NCBI RefSeq assembly: GCF_036327005.1
Contig: NZ_JAUGZK010000002.1
Span: forward strand, 310,001-374,000
Direction of reading: 5' to 3'
Length of the DNA stretch: 64,000 bases
Source of the DNA: Alkalimonas mucilaginosa
GTDB lineage: Bacteria; Pseudomonadota; Gammaproteobacteria; Enterobacterales; Alteromonadaceae
The notes below the pieces were generated by a model. The model worked only from the letters and a program-made list of their open reading frames with translations, did not search any database and was not told the DNA's origin. This document shows, one piece after another, positions 35,350 through 44,178 of this stretch. Position 1 is the first letter of the stretch. Each line of letters starts with the position of its first letter. Both the position numbers and the translations under genes were made by a program.

Positions 35350-36648
35350 ATGAAGTTCCCTGGTCATCGTAAGATAAAACACTATTTTCCGGTGTCGGCA
35401 CCTAAACCAGAGTTACCTCGTTTCGAGGTTGTGCCGGGGCGGGATACCTATGTGATTGGTCTGGATCAGGTCATTGTCGATGTCGTCGCCAAAGTGGAAG
35501 ATGCTTTCCTGCAGCAGCATGGTATTGGCAAAGGATTGTCCAATCTGGTAGAGCATGCCAAAGCCAATACGATCTACCAGCAATTACTTAGCTCTGGCGC
35601 AATATCCGATCATTTTGCCGGCGGCACCATTGGCAATACCGTGCACAACTACTCGGTACTGGCGGATGATAAATCCGTGTTGCTTGGTGTGATGTCTGCC
35701 AATATTACTCTGGGGTCACCCGCCTACCATTATCTGTGTCATACCAGCAGTAAGGTGGATTTAAATCATTTGCAGGGGGTGCAGGGCGACATTGGCCGGG
35801 GCATTACTTTGATCACGCCGGATGGTGAGCGCACCTTTGTGATTGATCCGGGGGATATGGATCAGCTTACGGCGGCAGGCATACCAGCCCAACTGGTAAG
35901 CAATGCCTCTGCGCTGGTGCTCAGTGCATACCCTCTGCGCGCTAGCGGCCAGCCGATTATTGATGCAATGCAGCATACCCTGCAACTGGCGAATGACAAG
36001 CAGGTTCCTGTGGTAATGAGCCTGGGAACGCGGCATCTGGTTGAAGAGCTGCGGACAACGATTCAGCATACTGCAGAGCAGCATGTACAGATCCTGGCCA
36101 TGAATGAGCAGGAGGCTGAAGCGCTGACTGGCCTGGCGGATCCGTTATTGGCGGCAGAGGCCATACTGGAGTGGGTCGATATGGTGCTGATTACGGCAGG
36201 AGCAGATGGCCTGTATCTCTGTGGCTATACCGATGAGACGTTCAAGCGGGAAACCAGCCATCCGATTAAATCAGGCAGCCTGGCCGATTTTAACCGTTAC
36301 GAATTCAGCCGGCCGATGTTACGGCGGGACTGCCGCCAACCCCTGAAAGTGTATTCGCATATCGATCCTTACCTTGGCGGACCGGAGCGCATCGCCAACA
36401 CCAATGGCGCCGGTGATGGTGCTTTAGCGGCGGTATTGCATGATATGGCGGCCAATCATCATCACCGTCAGCTGCAGCCAATGTCGAGCAAACATGAGCA
36501 ACCTTATCTGGCCTATTCGTCCTTTGCGCAAATCTGCAAGTACGCCAACCGCGTTAGTTATGAAATTCTGGTGCAGTATGCCTCCAGGCTAAGTAAAGGT
36601 TTACCGGAGCGGGAAGATAGCCTGGAAGAAGCTTACTGGGAGCGTTAA
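35350..36648 (+). CDS. gsk: Inosine-guanosine kinase
   Basis: PfkB-family nucleoside kinase for purine salvage. The N-terminus MKFPGHRKIKHYFPV matches E. coli Gsk closely. FAGGTIGNTVHNYSVLADD is the substrate side, and ANTNGAGDGALAAVLHDMA carries the anion-hole GAGD with the catalytic Asp. It is 432 residues long, as expected. It stands alone between yaaA and a membrane protein gene. Confidence 0.94.
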   Translation: MKFPGHRKIKHYFPVSAPKPELPRFEVVPGRDTYVIGLDQVIVDVVAKVEDAFLQQHGIGKGLSNLVEHAKANTIYQQLLSSGAISDHFAGGTIGNTVHNYSVLADDKSVLLGVMSANITLGSPAYHYLCHTSSKVDLNHLQGVQGDIGRGITLITPDGERTFVIDPGDMDQLTAAGIPAQLVSNASALVLSAYPLRASGQPIIDAMQHTLQLANDKQVPVVMSLGTRHLVEELRTTIQHTAEQHVQILAMNEQEAEALTGLADPLLAAEAILEWVDMVLITAGADGLYLCGYTDETFKRETSHPIKSGSLADFNRYEFSRPMLRRDCRQPLKVYSHIDPYLGGPERIANTNGAGDGALAAVLHDMAANHHHRQLQPMSSKHEQPYLAYSSFAQICKYANRVSYEILVQYASRLSKGLPEREDSLEEAYWER

Positions 36649-36721
36649 CTTTTTTTTAGTGCTGTACTTTTGGATTTTCATTCGTTTATAGTAAGTTGCG
36701 AATCTTAATGGGGGAAGCAAC

Positions 36722-37201
36722 ATGGATTTGGACAAACTGGAAAAACTCAATGAGCTAAAAGCTCAGGGAGTGATTACTGAAGAAGAGTTCCAACAGCAAA
36801 AAGAAAAAATACTGAACCAGCCAGCTGCTGCCGCCTCGGCTGGCCTGGATTTCAATGATGTTCGCAGTTACAGCATGTTGATGCACCTGGCTCAGCTTTG
36901 TGCTTTTATTCTGCCATTGCTGGGCTGGGTTGTGCCTTTGGTGATGTGGTTAACGCGCAAGGAAGATCAGTACATTGACCAGCAGGGCAAGGTGGTATTT
37001 AACTGGATCATCAGCGCGGTCATATATGGTTTTGTTTCCTTGTTGTTGATGGTGGTATTAATAGGTATTCCATTGATGATTGCTTTGGTGGTGTGCAATA
37101 TCGTCTTTGCGATTATGGGGGCACTGCGGGCAAAGGACGGCATTGTCAAAAATTACCCTTTAGCGATTCGCTTTTTCCGGGTAGAAGAAGGTCAGTCGTA
37201 A
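36722..37201 (+). CDS. SHOCT - DUF4870 membrane protein
   Basis: Protein of 159 residues. Residues 1-32 form a SHOCT motif (LDKLEKLNELKAQGVITEEE). After a short linker comes a DUF4870 membrane domain with three hydrophobic segments around MHLAQLCAFILPLLGWVVPL, FNWIISAVIYGFVSLLLMVV and IPLMIALVVCNIVFAIMGAL. Function is unknown for both domains; SHOCT is thought to mediate oligomerisation. GGGGGAAGC lies before the ATG. Confidence 0.82.
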   Translation: MDLDKLEKLNELKAQGVITEEEFQQQKEKILNQPAAAASAGLDFNDVRSYSMLMHLAQLCAFILPLLGWVVPLVMWLTRKEDQYIDQQGKVVFNWIISAVIYGFVSLLLMVVLIGIPLMIALVVCNIVFAIMGALRAKDGIVKNYPLAIRFFRVEEGQS

Positions 37202-37227
37202 GCCGCAGAAAAAATTTTATGCAATAC

Positions 37228-37260
37228 AGCCAGAATCCAAAGCTGCTTGATTCTGGCTTT
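37228..37260 (+). terminator. Terminator after the SHOCT-DUF4870 gene
   Basis: AGCCAGAATC at 37228 pairs perfectly with GATTCTGGCT at 37249 around an 11-base loop, followed by TTCTCCTTT. The T-run is interrupted. Confidence 0.7.
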
Positions 37261-37337
37261 CTCCTTTAGCTGCTGCATCATCATTCACCTCTGTTGCATC
37301 CATCGTTATAGCTTGACTGGCACTTTTACGTTGCTGC

Positions 37338-37366
37338 TTGGCGTGACTAAAAAAACTTGCTATAAA
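37338..37366 (+). promoter_or_regulatory. Promoter of the malic enzyme gene
   Basis: TTGGCG at 37338, a 17-base spacer, then TATAAA at 37361 in a TATAAAT context. It is a strong sigma-70 candidate about 200 bases before the start codon, implying a leader of roughly 190 bases. Confidence 0.6.
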
Positions 37367-37380
37367 TCATTCCAGACGGC

Positions 37381-37538
37381 TTTACTTCCAGAGTAAATGC
37401 ACTAATCTTTGGTAGGCATGGCAACTGGTACGAGGTGCGGAACAAGGATTCTTTTCCAAGCGCTCAACAGATAAAATAACAATGCAGTGTCAAGCAAGAA
37501 GCCCGTCACGAATGGTCATGCTCCGTGACCAAACTGCA
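37381..37538 (+). promoter_or_regulatory. Folded 5' leader of the malic enzyme mRNA
   Basis: The gap 37202-37565 has no gene. The transcribed part holds a hairpin TTTAC-ttccaga-GTAAA at 37381-37397 and, nearer the gene, a nested fold. In this fold TGCAGT (37483-37488) pairs with ACTGCA (37533-37538), enclosing GTCACG (37505-37510) and CGTGAC (37524-37529). No known riboswitch was recognised. An in-frame upstream ATG at 37482-37566 would extend the protein, but it runs through the hairpins and lacks family similarity. Confidence 0.4.
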
Positions 37539-37565
37539 CCCTACAAATCTATTCAGGAAAACATC

Positions 37566-38789
37566 ATGTCCGATTTTAAAGCACAAGCACTGAAGTATCA
37601 CGCCGAGCCGACACCTGGCAAAATCAGTATCGAAATCAGCAAACCGGCCGAAACCGTGCGCGACCTGGCGCTCGCTTACAGTCCGGGAGTAGCTGAACCA
37701 GTGCGCTGCATTGCCGAGACCCCGGACGATGTTTACAAGTACACCGCCAAGGGTAATCTGGTTGCGGTAATTTCCAATGGCTCGGCCATCCTGGGGCTGG
37801 GTAATCTTGGCCCGATGGCATCCAAGCCAGTGATGGAAGGGAAGGCCCTGTTATTCAAACGTTTTGCTAACCTTGATTCCATTGATATTGAAGTGAGCCA
37901 CCGCACCACCGAAGAGTTTATCAATACCGTGGCCAACATAGCTGACACCTTTGGTGGCATCAACCTGGAAGATATCAAGGCTCCGGAGTGCTTTGAAATT
38001 GAAAAAGAGCTGATTAAGCGCTGCAATATTCCGGTGTTTCACGACGATCAACACGGTACCGCCATTGTCACCGCTGCTGGCATGCTGAATGCGTTGGAAA
38101 TTCAGGGGAAAGATATCGGTGATGCTACCATCGTTTGCATGGGCGCTGGTGCTGCCGCCATTGCCTGCATGGAGCTGCTGATCAAATGTGGGGCAAAGCG
38201 TGAATACATCTACATGCTGGATACCAAAGGGGTGATCCATACCCGCCGGGATGATCTGAACGAGTACAAAAAGCTGTTTGCCAATAATACCGACAAGCGC
38301 ACACTGGAAGATGCACTCGAAGGCGCCGATGTGTTTGTCGGGGTATCCGGCCCGGATGTACTGCCAGCTGAAGCCTTGAAACTGATGGCAGATAAGCCGG
38401 TGATTTTTGCCTGCTCTAACCCGGATCCGGAGATTAAGCCTGAACTGGCTCATGCCAGCCGCAGCGATATCATCATGGCGACAGGGCGCTCAGATTACCC
38501 GAACCAGGTGAACAATGTACTTTGCTTTCCGTTTATTTTCCGTGGCGCTTTGGATGTCCGGGCCAGTGTCATCAATGATGAGATGAAGATTGCAGCGGTG
38601 CATGCTATTCGCAACATAGCAAAAGAGCCCGTACCAGAGGCGGTACTAAAAGCTGCCGAGGTTACAGCCCTGGAGTTTGGCCCTGAGTACATCATCCCAA
38701 AACCGATGGACCCACGCCTGCTGGATCGGGTTTCCAAAGCCGTATCCGAGGCAGCTGTCGCCTCCGGTGTCGCAAGACTGGTGCCTTAA
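37566..38789 (+). CDS. Malic enzyme, short form
   Basis: Oxidative decarboxylation of malate to pyruvate with NAD(P)+. It begins MSDFKAQALKYHAEPTPGKI, and contains YSPGVAEPVRCIAE, GLGNLGPMASKPVMEGKALLFK, the metal site FHDDQHGTAIV and the nucleotide loop VCMGAGAAAIACMELL. At 407 residues it lacks the C-terminal phosphotransacetylase-like domain of E. coli MaeB, so it is the compact type. GGAAAAC precedes the ATG. Cofactor preference cannot be read safely. Confidence 0.92.
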   Translation: MSDFKAQALKYHAEPTPGKISIEISKPAETVRDLALAYSPGVAEPVRCIAETPDDVYKYTAKGNLVAVISNGSAILGLGNLGPMASKPVMEGKALLFKRFANLDSIDIEVSHRTTEEFINTVANIADTFGGINLEDIKAPECFEIEKELIKRCNIPVFHDDQHGTAIVTAAGMLNALEIQGKDIGDATIVCMGAGAAAIACMELLIKCGAKREYIYMLDTKGVIHTRRDDLNEYKKLFANNTDKRTLEDALEGADVFVGVSGPDVLPAEALKLMADKPVIFACSNPDPEIKPELAHASRSDIIMATGRSDYPNQVNNVLCFPFIFRGALDVRASVINDEMKIAAVHAIRNIAKEPVPEAVLKAAEVTALEFGPEYIIPKPMDPRLLDRVSKAVSEAAVASGVARLVP

Positions 38790-38812
38790 CTGTTTTATTG
38801 TAGGTAGATTTT

Positions 38813-38849
38813 CATAAAAAAACCGCAGCTTGGGCTGCGGTTTTTTATG
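38813..38849. terminator. Bidirectional terminator between the malic enzyme gene and metJ
   Basis: AAAAAAACCGCAGC, a TTGG loop and GCTGCGGTTTTTT form a strong stem with A-run and T-run on opposite sides, and CAT/ATG extend the pairing. It serves both converging genes. Confidence 0.93.
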
Positions 38850-38863
38850 GCTGGTAAGCGGCA

Positions 38864-39199
38864 TTAATCTTCAGCGTCTTCAGCTTCGATGATTTCCGGG
38901 ATTGGCTTGCCCATGCTGGTTAGAATATCACGCACTTCTTGTGGGATCTGATGCGGGCTGTCTTTACGCAGGTCGTCATCGCCTGGCAGTGGCTGGCCAG
39001 TGAAGGCATGTAAAAAAGCTTCGCACAGCAATTCGCTATTGGTGGCATGGCGCAGGTTATTGACCTGGCGGCGGGTGCGCTCATCGGTTAAAACTTTTAA
39101 TACATTCAGCGGAATGGACACCGTAATCTTTTTGACTTGTTCGGATTTTTTACCGTGTTCCGCATAGGGGTGAATGTATTCACCATTCCATTTAGCCAT
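38864..39199 (-). CDS. metJ: Methionine repressor
   Basis: Ribbon-helix-helix repressor that binds met boxes with S-adenosylmethionine as co-repressor. The N-terminus MAKWNGEYIHPYAEHGKKSE is nearly family-invariant. The DNA-contacting strand is in KKITVSIPLNVLKVL, followed by RTRRQVNNLRHATNSELLCEA. It is 111 residues long, slightly longer than E. coli MetJ at the acidic C-terminus (EAEDAED). It is divergent from metBLF, the E. coli arrangement. Confidence 0.96.
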   Translation of the reverse strand: MAKWNGEYIHPYAEHGKKSEQVKKITVSIPLNVLKVLTDERTRRQVNNLRHATNSELLCEAFLHAFTGQPLPGDDDLRKDSPHQIPQEVRDILTSMGKPIPEIIEAEDAED

Positions 39200-39355
39200 A
39201 ACAATACCTTGTAGTTGTCGTAATCGGGGGCTTGATCACCAGTGCAATGGATCCATCTTGATGGCTGGTGTCAGCAAGTGCCGAAATTTTAACTCTTTTG
39301 CTGTTCCAGTCAAATAGCCAGCTGGCAATTTGCTTTATCTTAGCAGAGAAAAGTT

Positions 39356-39410
39356 TTGACATCGCCATTTATCTGGTTATACTTTTAGACGTCTAAACAT
39401 CTAAATAGTT
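39356..39410 (+). promoter_or_regulatory. metB promoter and MetJ operator
   Basis: TTGACA at 39356, a 16-base spacer and TATACT at 39378 form a near-consensus promoter. Immediately downstream lie met boxes in tandem: AGACGTCT (39387-39394, exact consensus), AAACATCT (39395-39402, 6 of 8) and a weaker AAATAGTT (39403-39410). MetJ bound here would cover the start of transcription. The same region may also control metJ. Confidence 0.85.
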
Positions 39411-39424
39411 GCGGGAGCCATGTT

Positions 39425-40696
39425 ATGAGCCACGGTCACTTTGCTACCATTGCCGCACGAGCTGGTATTGCTCAGGATCCTGCCCACGAAGCAGTGACGC
39501 CACCACTCTATCTGACCACAACCTATCGGTTAAAGGCTTTGGGCCAGGCCGGGCCATACGACTATAGCCGCTCCAACAACCCAACCCGTGACGTGCTGGC
39601 AGAGGCGTTGGCAGCGTTAGAAGGGGGAGCCAAAGCCATTGTCACCAACACTGGGATGTCGGCTTGCCTGTTGGCTCTGCAGCTGTTAACACCGGCTGAT
39701 ACCCTGGTGATCCCACACGATTGCTATGGTGGTAGTTATCGTCTCTTTACTAATCTGGCTGAGCGTAAGCAGAGCTTTAAGCTGGTGATTGTGAATTTTC
39801 AGCAAGCGGATTGGGCAGAACAGATCCGTGCGGCCAGGCCGGCGATGATCTGGCTGGAAACGCCCAGCAATCCTTTGCTGCAAATTACAGATATTTCTGC
39901 GGTGTGTCACCTGGCCAAAGCGCTTGGTGCCAAAGTGGTGGTAGATAACACCTTCTTATCACCGGTCTTGCAGCAACCTTTGGCGCTGGGAGCTGATCTG
40001 GTGGTGCACTCCACCACCAAATACATCAATGGTCATAGCGATGTGGTGGCCGGTGCTTTGATTTGCGCCGATCAGGCCACTGGCGATGAACTTAAGTGGT
40101 GGGCCAATTGTCTTGGCATTACCGGAGCAGCTTTTGACGCCTATATGACGCTGCGTGGCTTACGAACCCTGGCACCACGGATGCAACAGCATCAAATCAA
40201 TGCCGAATGTATCGTGGCTTTTTTACAGCAGCAGCCGTTAGTCAGCAAAGTCTATTATCCAGGCCTGGAGGATCATCCGGGCCATGCCATAGCGAAAGCA
40301 CAACAGCAAGGCTTTGGAGCCATGCTTAGCTTTGATTTGGCGGTTGAGCCAGGCTTGTTGCAGCATTTTCTGGATGCACTGCATTGTTTTACCCTGGCCC
40401 AATCTTTGGGGGGTATTGAAAGCCTGATTTGCCATCCGGGAAGCATGACGCATGCATCGATGAGTGCGGAAGCCCAAAAAACAGCGGGCATAGGCCCAAC
40501 CCTGTTGCGCTTGTCTGTTGGCATAGAAGCGATCGAAGACTTGCTGGCGGATTTGGCTCAGGGTTTTAGCGCCCTGGCACGAGCCAGTCAGGCTACAGCA
40601 AGCGATGACAAAGCGGCTGACAGCTCGGCAGTGGGGGACAACACAGCGTTATCGCAGTCATGCCGGCTGAGTCCGGCACTGAACGCATTATGGTGA
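39425..40696 (+). CDS. metB: Cystathionine gamma-synthase
   Basis: PLP enzyme joining cysteine to an activated homoserine ester in methionine synthesis. Motifs are YDYSRSNNPTRDVLAEALAA, the PLP-binding Lys in VVHSTTKYINGHSDVVAG, and SLGGIESLICHPGSMTHASM. The catalytic part ends near residue 385. The final 37 or so residues form an Ala/Ser/Asp-rich tail (SQATASDDKAADSSAVGDN) absent from E. coli MetB. It is four bases before metL. MetC or MetZ specificity is less likely given the operon and sequence. Confidence 0.92.
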   Translation: MSHGHFATIAARAGIAQDPAHEAVTPPLYLTTTYRLKALGQAGPYDYSRSNNPTRDVLAEALAALEGGAKAIVTNTGMSACLLALQLLTPADTLVIPHDCYGGSYRLFTNLAERKQSFKLVIVNFQQADWAEQIRAARPAMIWLETPSNPLLQITDISAVCHLAKALGAKVVVDNTFLSPVLQQPLALGADLVVHSTTKYINGHSDVVAGALICADQATGDELKWWANCLGITGAAFDAYMTLRGLRTLAPRMQQHQINAECIVAFLQQQPLVSKVYYPGLEDHPGHAIAKAQQQGFGAMLSFDLAVEPGLLQHFLDALHCFTLAQSLGGIESLICHPGSMTHASMSAEAQKTAGIGPTLLRLSVGIEAIEDLLADLAQGFSALARASQATASDDKAADSSAVGDNTALSQSCRLSPALNALW

Positions 40697-40700
40697 GATT

Positions 40701-43109
40701 ATGACGAATCAAGCTTTATCAGCCCAGAGCTGGCCACAGGGTAGCCAGGTACATAAGTTCGGTGGCACCAGTTTGGCCGATGCCAACCGTTTTCATGCTG
40801 TAGCCAGCATTATACGGCAGCAACAGACACAGCAACACCCGATAAGTGGGTGCTGGGTAGTGGTTTCTGCACCCGGCAAAACCACCGATCAATTGTATCA
40901 GTTGCTGGAGCTTGCTCAGCAGCCGGAGTTACTTGAACAGGCTGTGGCTGCACTGGCAGAACATTTAACGGCCTTGGTTCGTCAGGTTCTGACTGAGCAG
41001 CGCCAGAGTGATGTCTTGCAGCAACTGCAGCAGTGGTTGCAACTGTTGCCTGCGTTGGTGATTGCCGGTCAGGACGCGGATGTGCTGGCTCTGGGGGAGT
41101 CTCTGTCTGCTTTGTTGCTTAGCCGCTTACTGCGGCAGTATGGTCTTACAGCCGACTGGTTGGACAGCCGGGACTTTTTAACCGTCGATCGGCACCAAAT
41201 TCGTTGGGATGAATCGGAGCAACGATTGCAAGCGGTGCGTTGTGAGGGGATTCAGGTAGTAACAGGCTTTATTGCGCGTGATCCTGCCGGGAAAAGCCTG
41301 ACGCTCGGCCGCAATGGCAGTGACTACTCAGCCACCATTCTAGGCCGTTTGGTGCAGGCAGCACAGGTGCATATCTGGACCGATGTGGATGCAATTTACA
41401 GCGGCGACCCCCGCCGGCTATCGGCCGCGGTTCCTTATCATCGGGTCAGCTGGCGCCAGGCCTGTCTGCTGGCCCAGTTGGGCAACCCGGTACTGCATGC
41501 CCGTACTCTGGCACCATTGCAAAACAGCGACACCCAGTTGCAGGTGCGCTCCAGCTTTGAGCCCCATCGTTCAGGTTGTCAGATTGTGCCTGCTGAAAGC
41601 TGCCAGGCTAGTTTTGTCACCGATCTGAGCAGCATGGTGTTACTTAGCATGCATGAGCTCAATGGGTACGATGCCAACTGGTTGGCCAATGAGTTACAAC
41701 AGCCCGTGATTGCCTTGCCGCAGTTGCCGGATGCTCATCTGTGGCTGTTGCCAGCTAAGGTCGCGGAGCAAGCTGTGCAATTGCTGGCTGAGCGTCAGGT
41801 GCATGCTGTGCATGACACCACGCCTTACTATGCTGTCGCCTGGCTGAAACCGGCCCCTGTTCAGCAGGAGGTCTTGCCAGCCGATGTAGCGGCTTGCCTT
41901 CAGCGGTTGCAGCCGGTCCACAGTTACCAAAGTAAAGAACTGGCCGTTTGGCTGTTTGAACAGGAGTTATCTGCCGTGAGTTTTGCCGATCTTCATCAAT
42001 GCTGTACCCAGCCGCGGACAGATATTCAGTTGATTGTCGCGGGTACCGGCAATGTGGGTTCTGAGTTTCTGCGCTTACTGCCCGGGCATCAGGCCCGCTG
42101 CCAGCACCAGCATGGTTTGCAGTTAGCTGCGGTGTTTAATTCACGTCAAATGGTATTGCAGCCGGTTGCCGCCACGGAGCTGCCAGCGTTGTTGCAACAG
42201 GCCGAGCCCTTGCATCAGCAGCGTTTGCTGGCGCAAATTGCACAGTTACCTGCTCCCAAGGTATTGATTGACTTAACGCCAAGCATGACTTTGGCTGAGC
42301 AATACCCGGACTTTATTGCTGCGGGTTGTCATATTATCAGTGCCAATAAGCAAGGCGTTACTTTGCCTCAAACCCAGTATCAGGCCATTTTAGCCCAACT
42401 GACTGCAGAGAAGCTCAGCTGGCTTAGCAACACCACCGTAGGTGCGGGCTTGCCGGTGCAGCGTGCCCTGCATGATTTGCAGGCGGCAGGCGATACGGTA
42501 TGGCGCATTAGTGGCATTTTCTCTGGCACCTTGTCCTGGTTGTTGTGTCAGTATGATGGCAGCACTGCATTTTCTGAGTTGTTGCTGCAAGCCAAAGAGC
42601 TGGGGTATACCGAGCCGGATCCACGTGAAGATTTGTCCGGCCGTGATGTACAACGCAAATTATTGGTACTGGCGCGTGAGCTGGGTTGTTCGTTGGATCT
42701 GGCTGATATCGAACTGGAGCCCTTGCTGCCCGTCGCGCTGGCAGGGGATAGCTGGGACGCGTTTTGGCAGCAACGCGCGGATTTTGATGCCTTAATGGCC
42801 CAGCATCTGCAGCAAGCCAGGGCGGATCAGTTGCAGCTGCGCTTTATTGGTGAGCTGAGCATCCGTGATTCTGGCGTGCAGGCCAGGGTTCGGCTGGTGA
42901 GCGTAGCGGCCAGTGACCCTCTGGCGGCTATTCAGCCATGTGATAATGTTTTTGTTATTGAATCCGACTGGTATCAGGAATTGCCTCTGGTGATCAAAGG
43001 CCCTGGTGCAGGTCGCACTGTTACCGCGGGTGGCGTCCATGCTGATCTTGCTCAGCTGGCACATCAGTTGCTTACTCAATCTGCCGCCAATTTGCAGAGG
43101 TCGTCGTAA
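40701..43109 (+). CDS. metL: Bifunctional aspartokinase II / homoserine dehydrogenase II
   Basis: Methionine-branch counterpart of ThrA, 802 residues. The kinase domain starts VHKFGGTSLADANRF and contains LTLGRNGSDYSATILG and HIWTDVDAIYSGDPRRL. The ACT region is diverged and shorter in recognisable sequence than in ThrA. The dehydrogenase has VAGTGNVGSEFLRLL, ISANKQGVTLP and NTTVGAGLPVQRALHDL. It is between metB and metF with essentially no gaps. Confidence 0.94.
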   Translation: MTNQALSAQSWPQGSQVHKFGGTSLADANRFHAVASIIRQQQTQQHPISGCWVVVSAPGKTTDQLYQLLELAQQPELLEQAVAALAEHLTALVRQVLTEQRQSDVLQQLQQWLQLLPALVIAGQDADVLALGESLSALLLSRLLRQYGLTADWLDSRDFLTVDRHQIRWDESEQRLQAVRCEGIQVVTGFIARDPAGKSLTLGRNGSDYSATILGRLVQAAQVHIWTDVDAIYSGDPRRLSAAVPYHRVSWRQACLLAQLGNPVLHARTLAPLQNSDTQLQVRSSFEPHRSGCQIVPAESCQASFVTDLSSMVLLSMHELNGYDANWLANELQQPVIALPQLPDAHLWLLPAKVAEQAVQLLAERQVHAVHDTTPYYAVAWLKPAPVQQEVLPADVAACLQRLQPVHSYQSKELAVWLFEQELSAVSFADLHQCCTQPRTDIQLIVAGTGNVGSEFLRLLPGHQARCQHQHGLQLAAVFNSRQMVLQPVAATELPALLQQAEPLHQQRLLAQIAQLPAPKVLIDLTPSMTLAEQYPDFIAAGCHIISANKQGVTLPQTQYQAILAQLTAEKLSWLSNTTVGAGLPVQRALHDLQAAGDTVWRISGIFSGTLSWLLCQYDGSTAFSELLLQAKELGYTEPDPREDLSGRDVQRKLLVLARELGCSLDLADIELEPLLPVALAGDSWDAFWQQRADFDALMAQHLQQARADQLQLRFIGELSIRDSGVQARVRLVSVAASDPLAAIQPCDNVFVIESDWYQELPLVIKGPGAGRTVTAGGVHADLAQLAHQLLTQSAANLQRSS

Positions 43110-44015
43110 ATGTCATTTGCTAATGCTCAATTTCTAGAAGCCATTAACCGCAACCTGCACGATGTGCAAGGCAAAGCAAAAGTCAGTTTTGAGTTTTTTC
43201 CGCCGAAAACTGAACAGATGGAGCAAACGCTCTGGCAGTCGATTGAGCGTTTAGCGCCATTGGCACCCAGCTTTGTGTCCGTAACCTATGGTGCCAATTC
43301 GGGGGAGCGTGATCGCACCCACGACATCATAAAATCCATCAAGCAACGCACAGGCCTCATTGCTGCGCCGCATCTTACCTGCGTAGATGCCAGTGTCGAT
43401 GAATTAAAGCAAATTGCCCGTGATTACTGGGACAACGGCATCCGCCATATCGTTGCACTTCGGGGCGACTTACCGCCAGGAACGGTTGAAAAGCCGGCTC
43501 TTTATGCTGCCGATTTGGTGGAGATCCTGCGTTCAGTGGCTGATTTCGATATTTCGGTGGCGGCTTATCCAGAAGTACATCCTGAAGCCCCCAATACCCA
43601 GTTTGATCTACTGAATTTAAAGCGCAAAGTGGATGCCGGTGCTTCCCGAGCCATCACGCAGTTCTTTTTTGATGTAGAAAAATTTCTGCGTTACCGTGAC
43701 CGTTGTGCTGCCATTGGCATTGATGTCGACATCATCCCTGGTATTTTGCCGGTGACCAATTTTCAGCAGCTGATCAAATTTGCAGCACTAACCAATGTGG
43801 CGGTTCCTGGCTGGATGCACAAAGCCTATGAAGGGTTAGAGCAGGATGCGACGACCCGTAACCTGGTGGCGGCCAATATTGCGATGGAAATGGTCAAGGT
43901 ACTGAGCCGGGAAGGGGTGGATCATTTTCACTTTTATACCCTAAACCGCAGTGAACTCAGCTATGCTATTTGTCATCTGCTGGGCGTGCGTCCGCTGGTC
44001 AAAGAAGGTGTCTGA
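43110..44015 (+). CDS. metF: 5,10-methylenetetrahydrofolate reductase
   Basis: Flavoenzyme producing 5-methyltetrahydrofolate for methionine synthase. Motifs are VSFEFFPPKTEQMEQTLW, the catalytic Glu in the same segment, TCVDASVDELKQIARDYW, RHIVALRGDLPPG and FFFDVEKFLRYRDRC. It is 301 residues long. The start codon directly follows the metL stop, with a GAGG ribosome-binding site inside the end of metL. It is last gene of metBLF. Confidence 0.96.
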   Translation: MSFANAQFLEAINRNLHDVQGKAKVSFEFFPPKTEQMEQTLWQSIERLAPLAPSFVSVTYGANSGERDRTHDIIKSIKQRTGLIAAPHLTCVDASVDELKQIARDYWDNGIRHIVALRGDLPPGTVEKPALYAADLVEILRSVADFDISVAAYPEVHPEAPNTQFDLLNLKRKVDAGASRAITQFFFDVEKFLRYRDRCAAIGIDVDIIPGILPVTNFQQLIKFAALTNVAVPGWMHKAYEGLEQDATTRNLVAANIAMEMVKVLSREGVDHFHFYTLNRSELSYAICHLLGVRPLVKEGV

Positions 44016-44083
44016 AGCGAGCTGTATTTTTGTCATCTGCCGGTAAAATGCTACCGGCAGACTAACCGTTTATCCTGGCCTTT

Positions 44084-44122
44084 TTTGGATATAAATTCAT
44101 AAAATCAGCATAATAATTCTTG
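44084..44122 (+). promoter_or_regulatory. argC promoter with tandem ARG boxes
   Basis: TTTGGATATAAATTCATA (44084-44101) matches the ArgR box WNTGAATWWWWATTCANW with one mismatch. A second, weaker box (44105-44122) follows after the standard three-base gap. They overlap a promoter made of TTGGAT (44085) and CATAAT (44109) with an 18-base spacer, so ArgR binding would block RNA polymerase. Confidence 0.8.
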
Positions 44123-44178
44123 TTTTTTGCGGTTCCTCTGCGTAGACTAGCGACTTATCCGTCTGAGGAAAGTCGTCG

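Noticed and set aside
37851..38453. 200-codon open frame antisense to the malic enzyme gene
   Set aside because: Same reason: antisense to a well-supported enzyme, no start signals.
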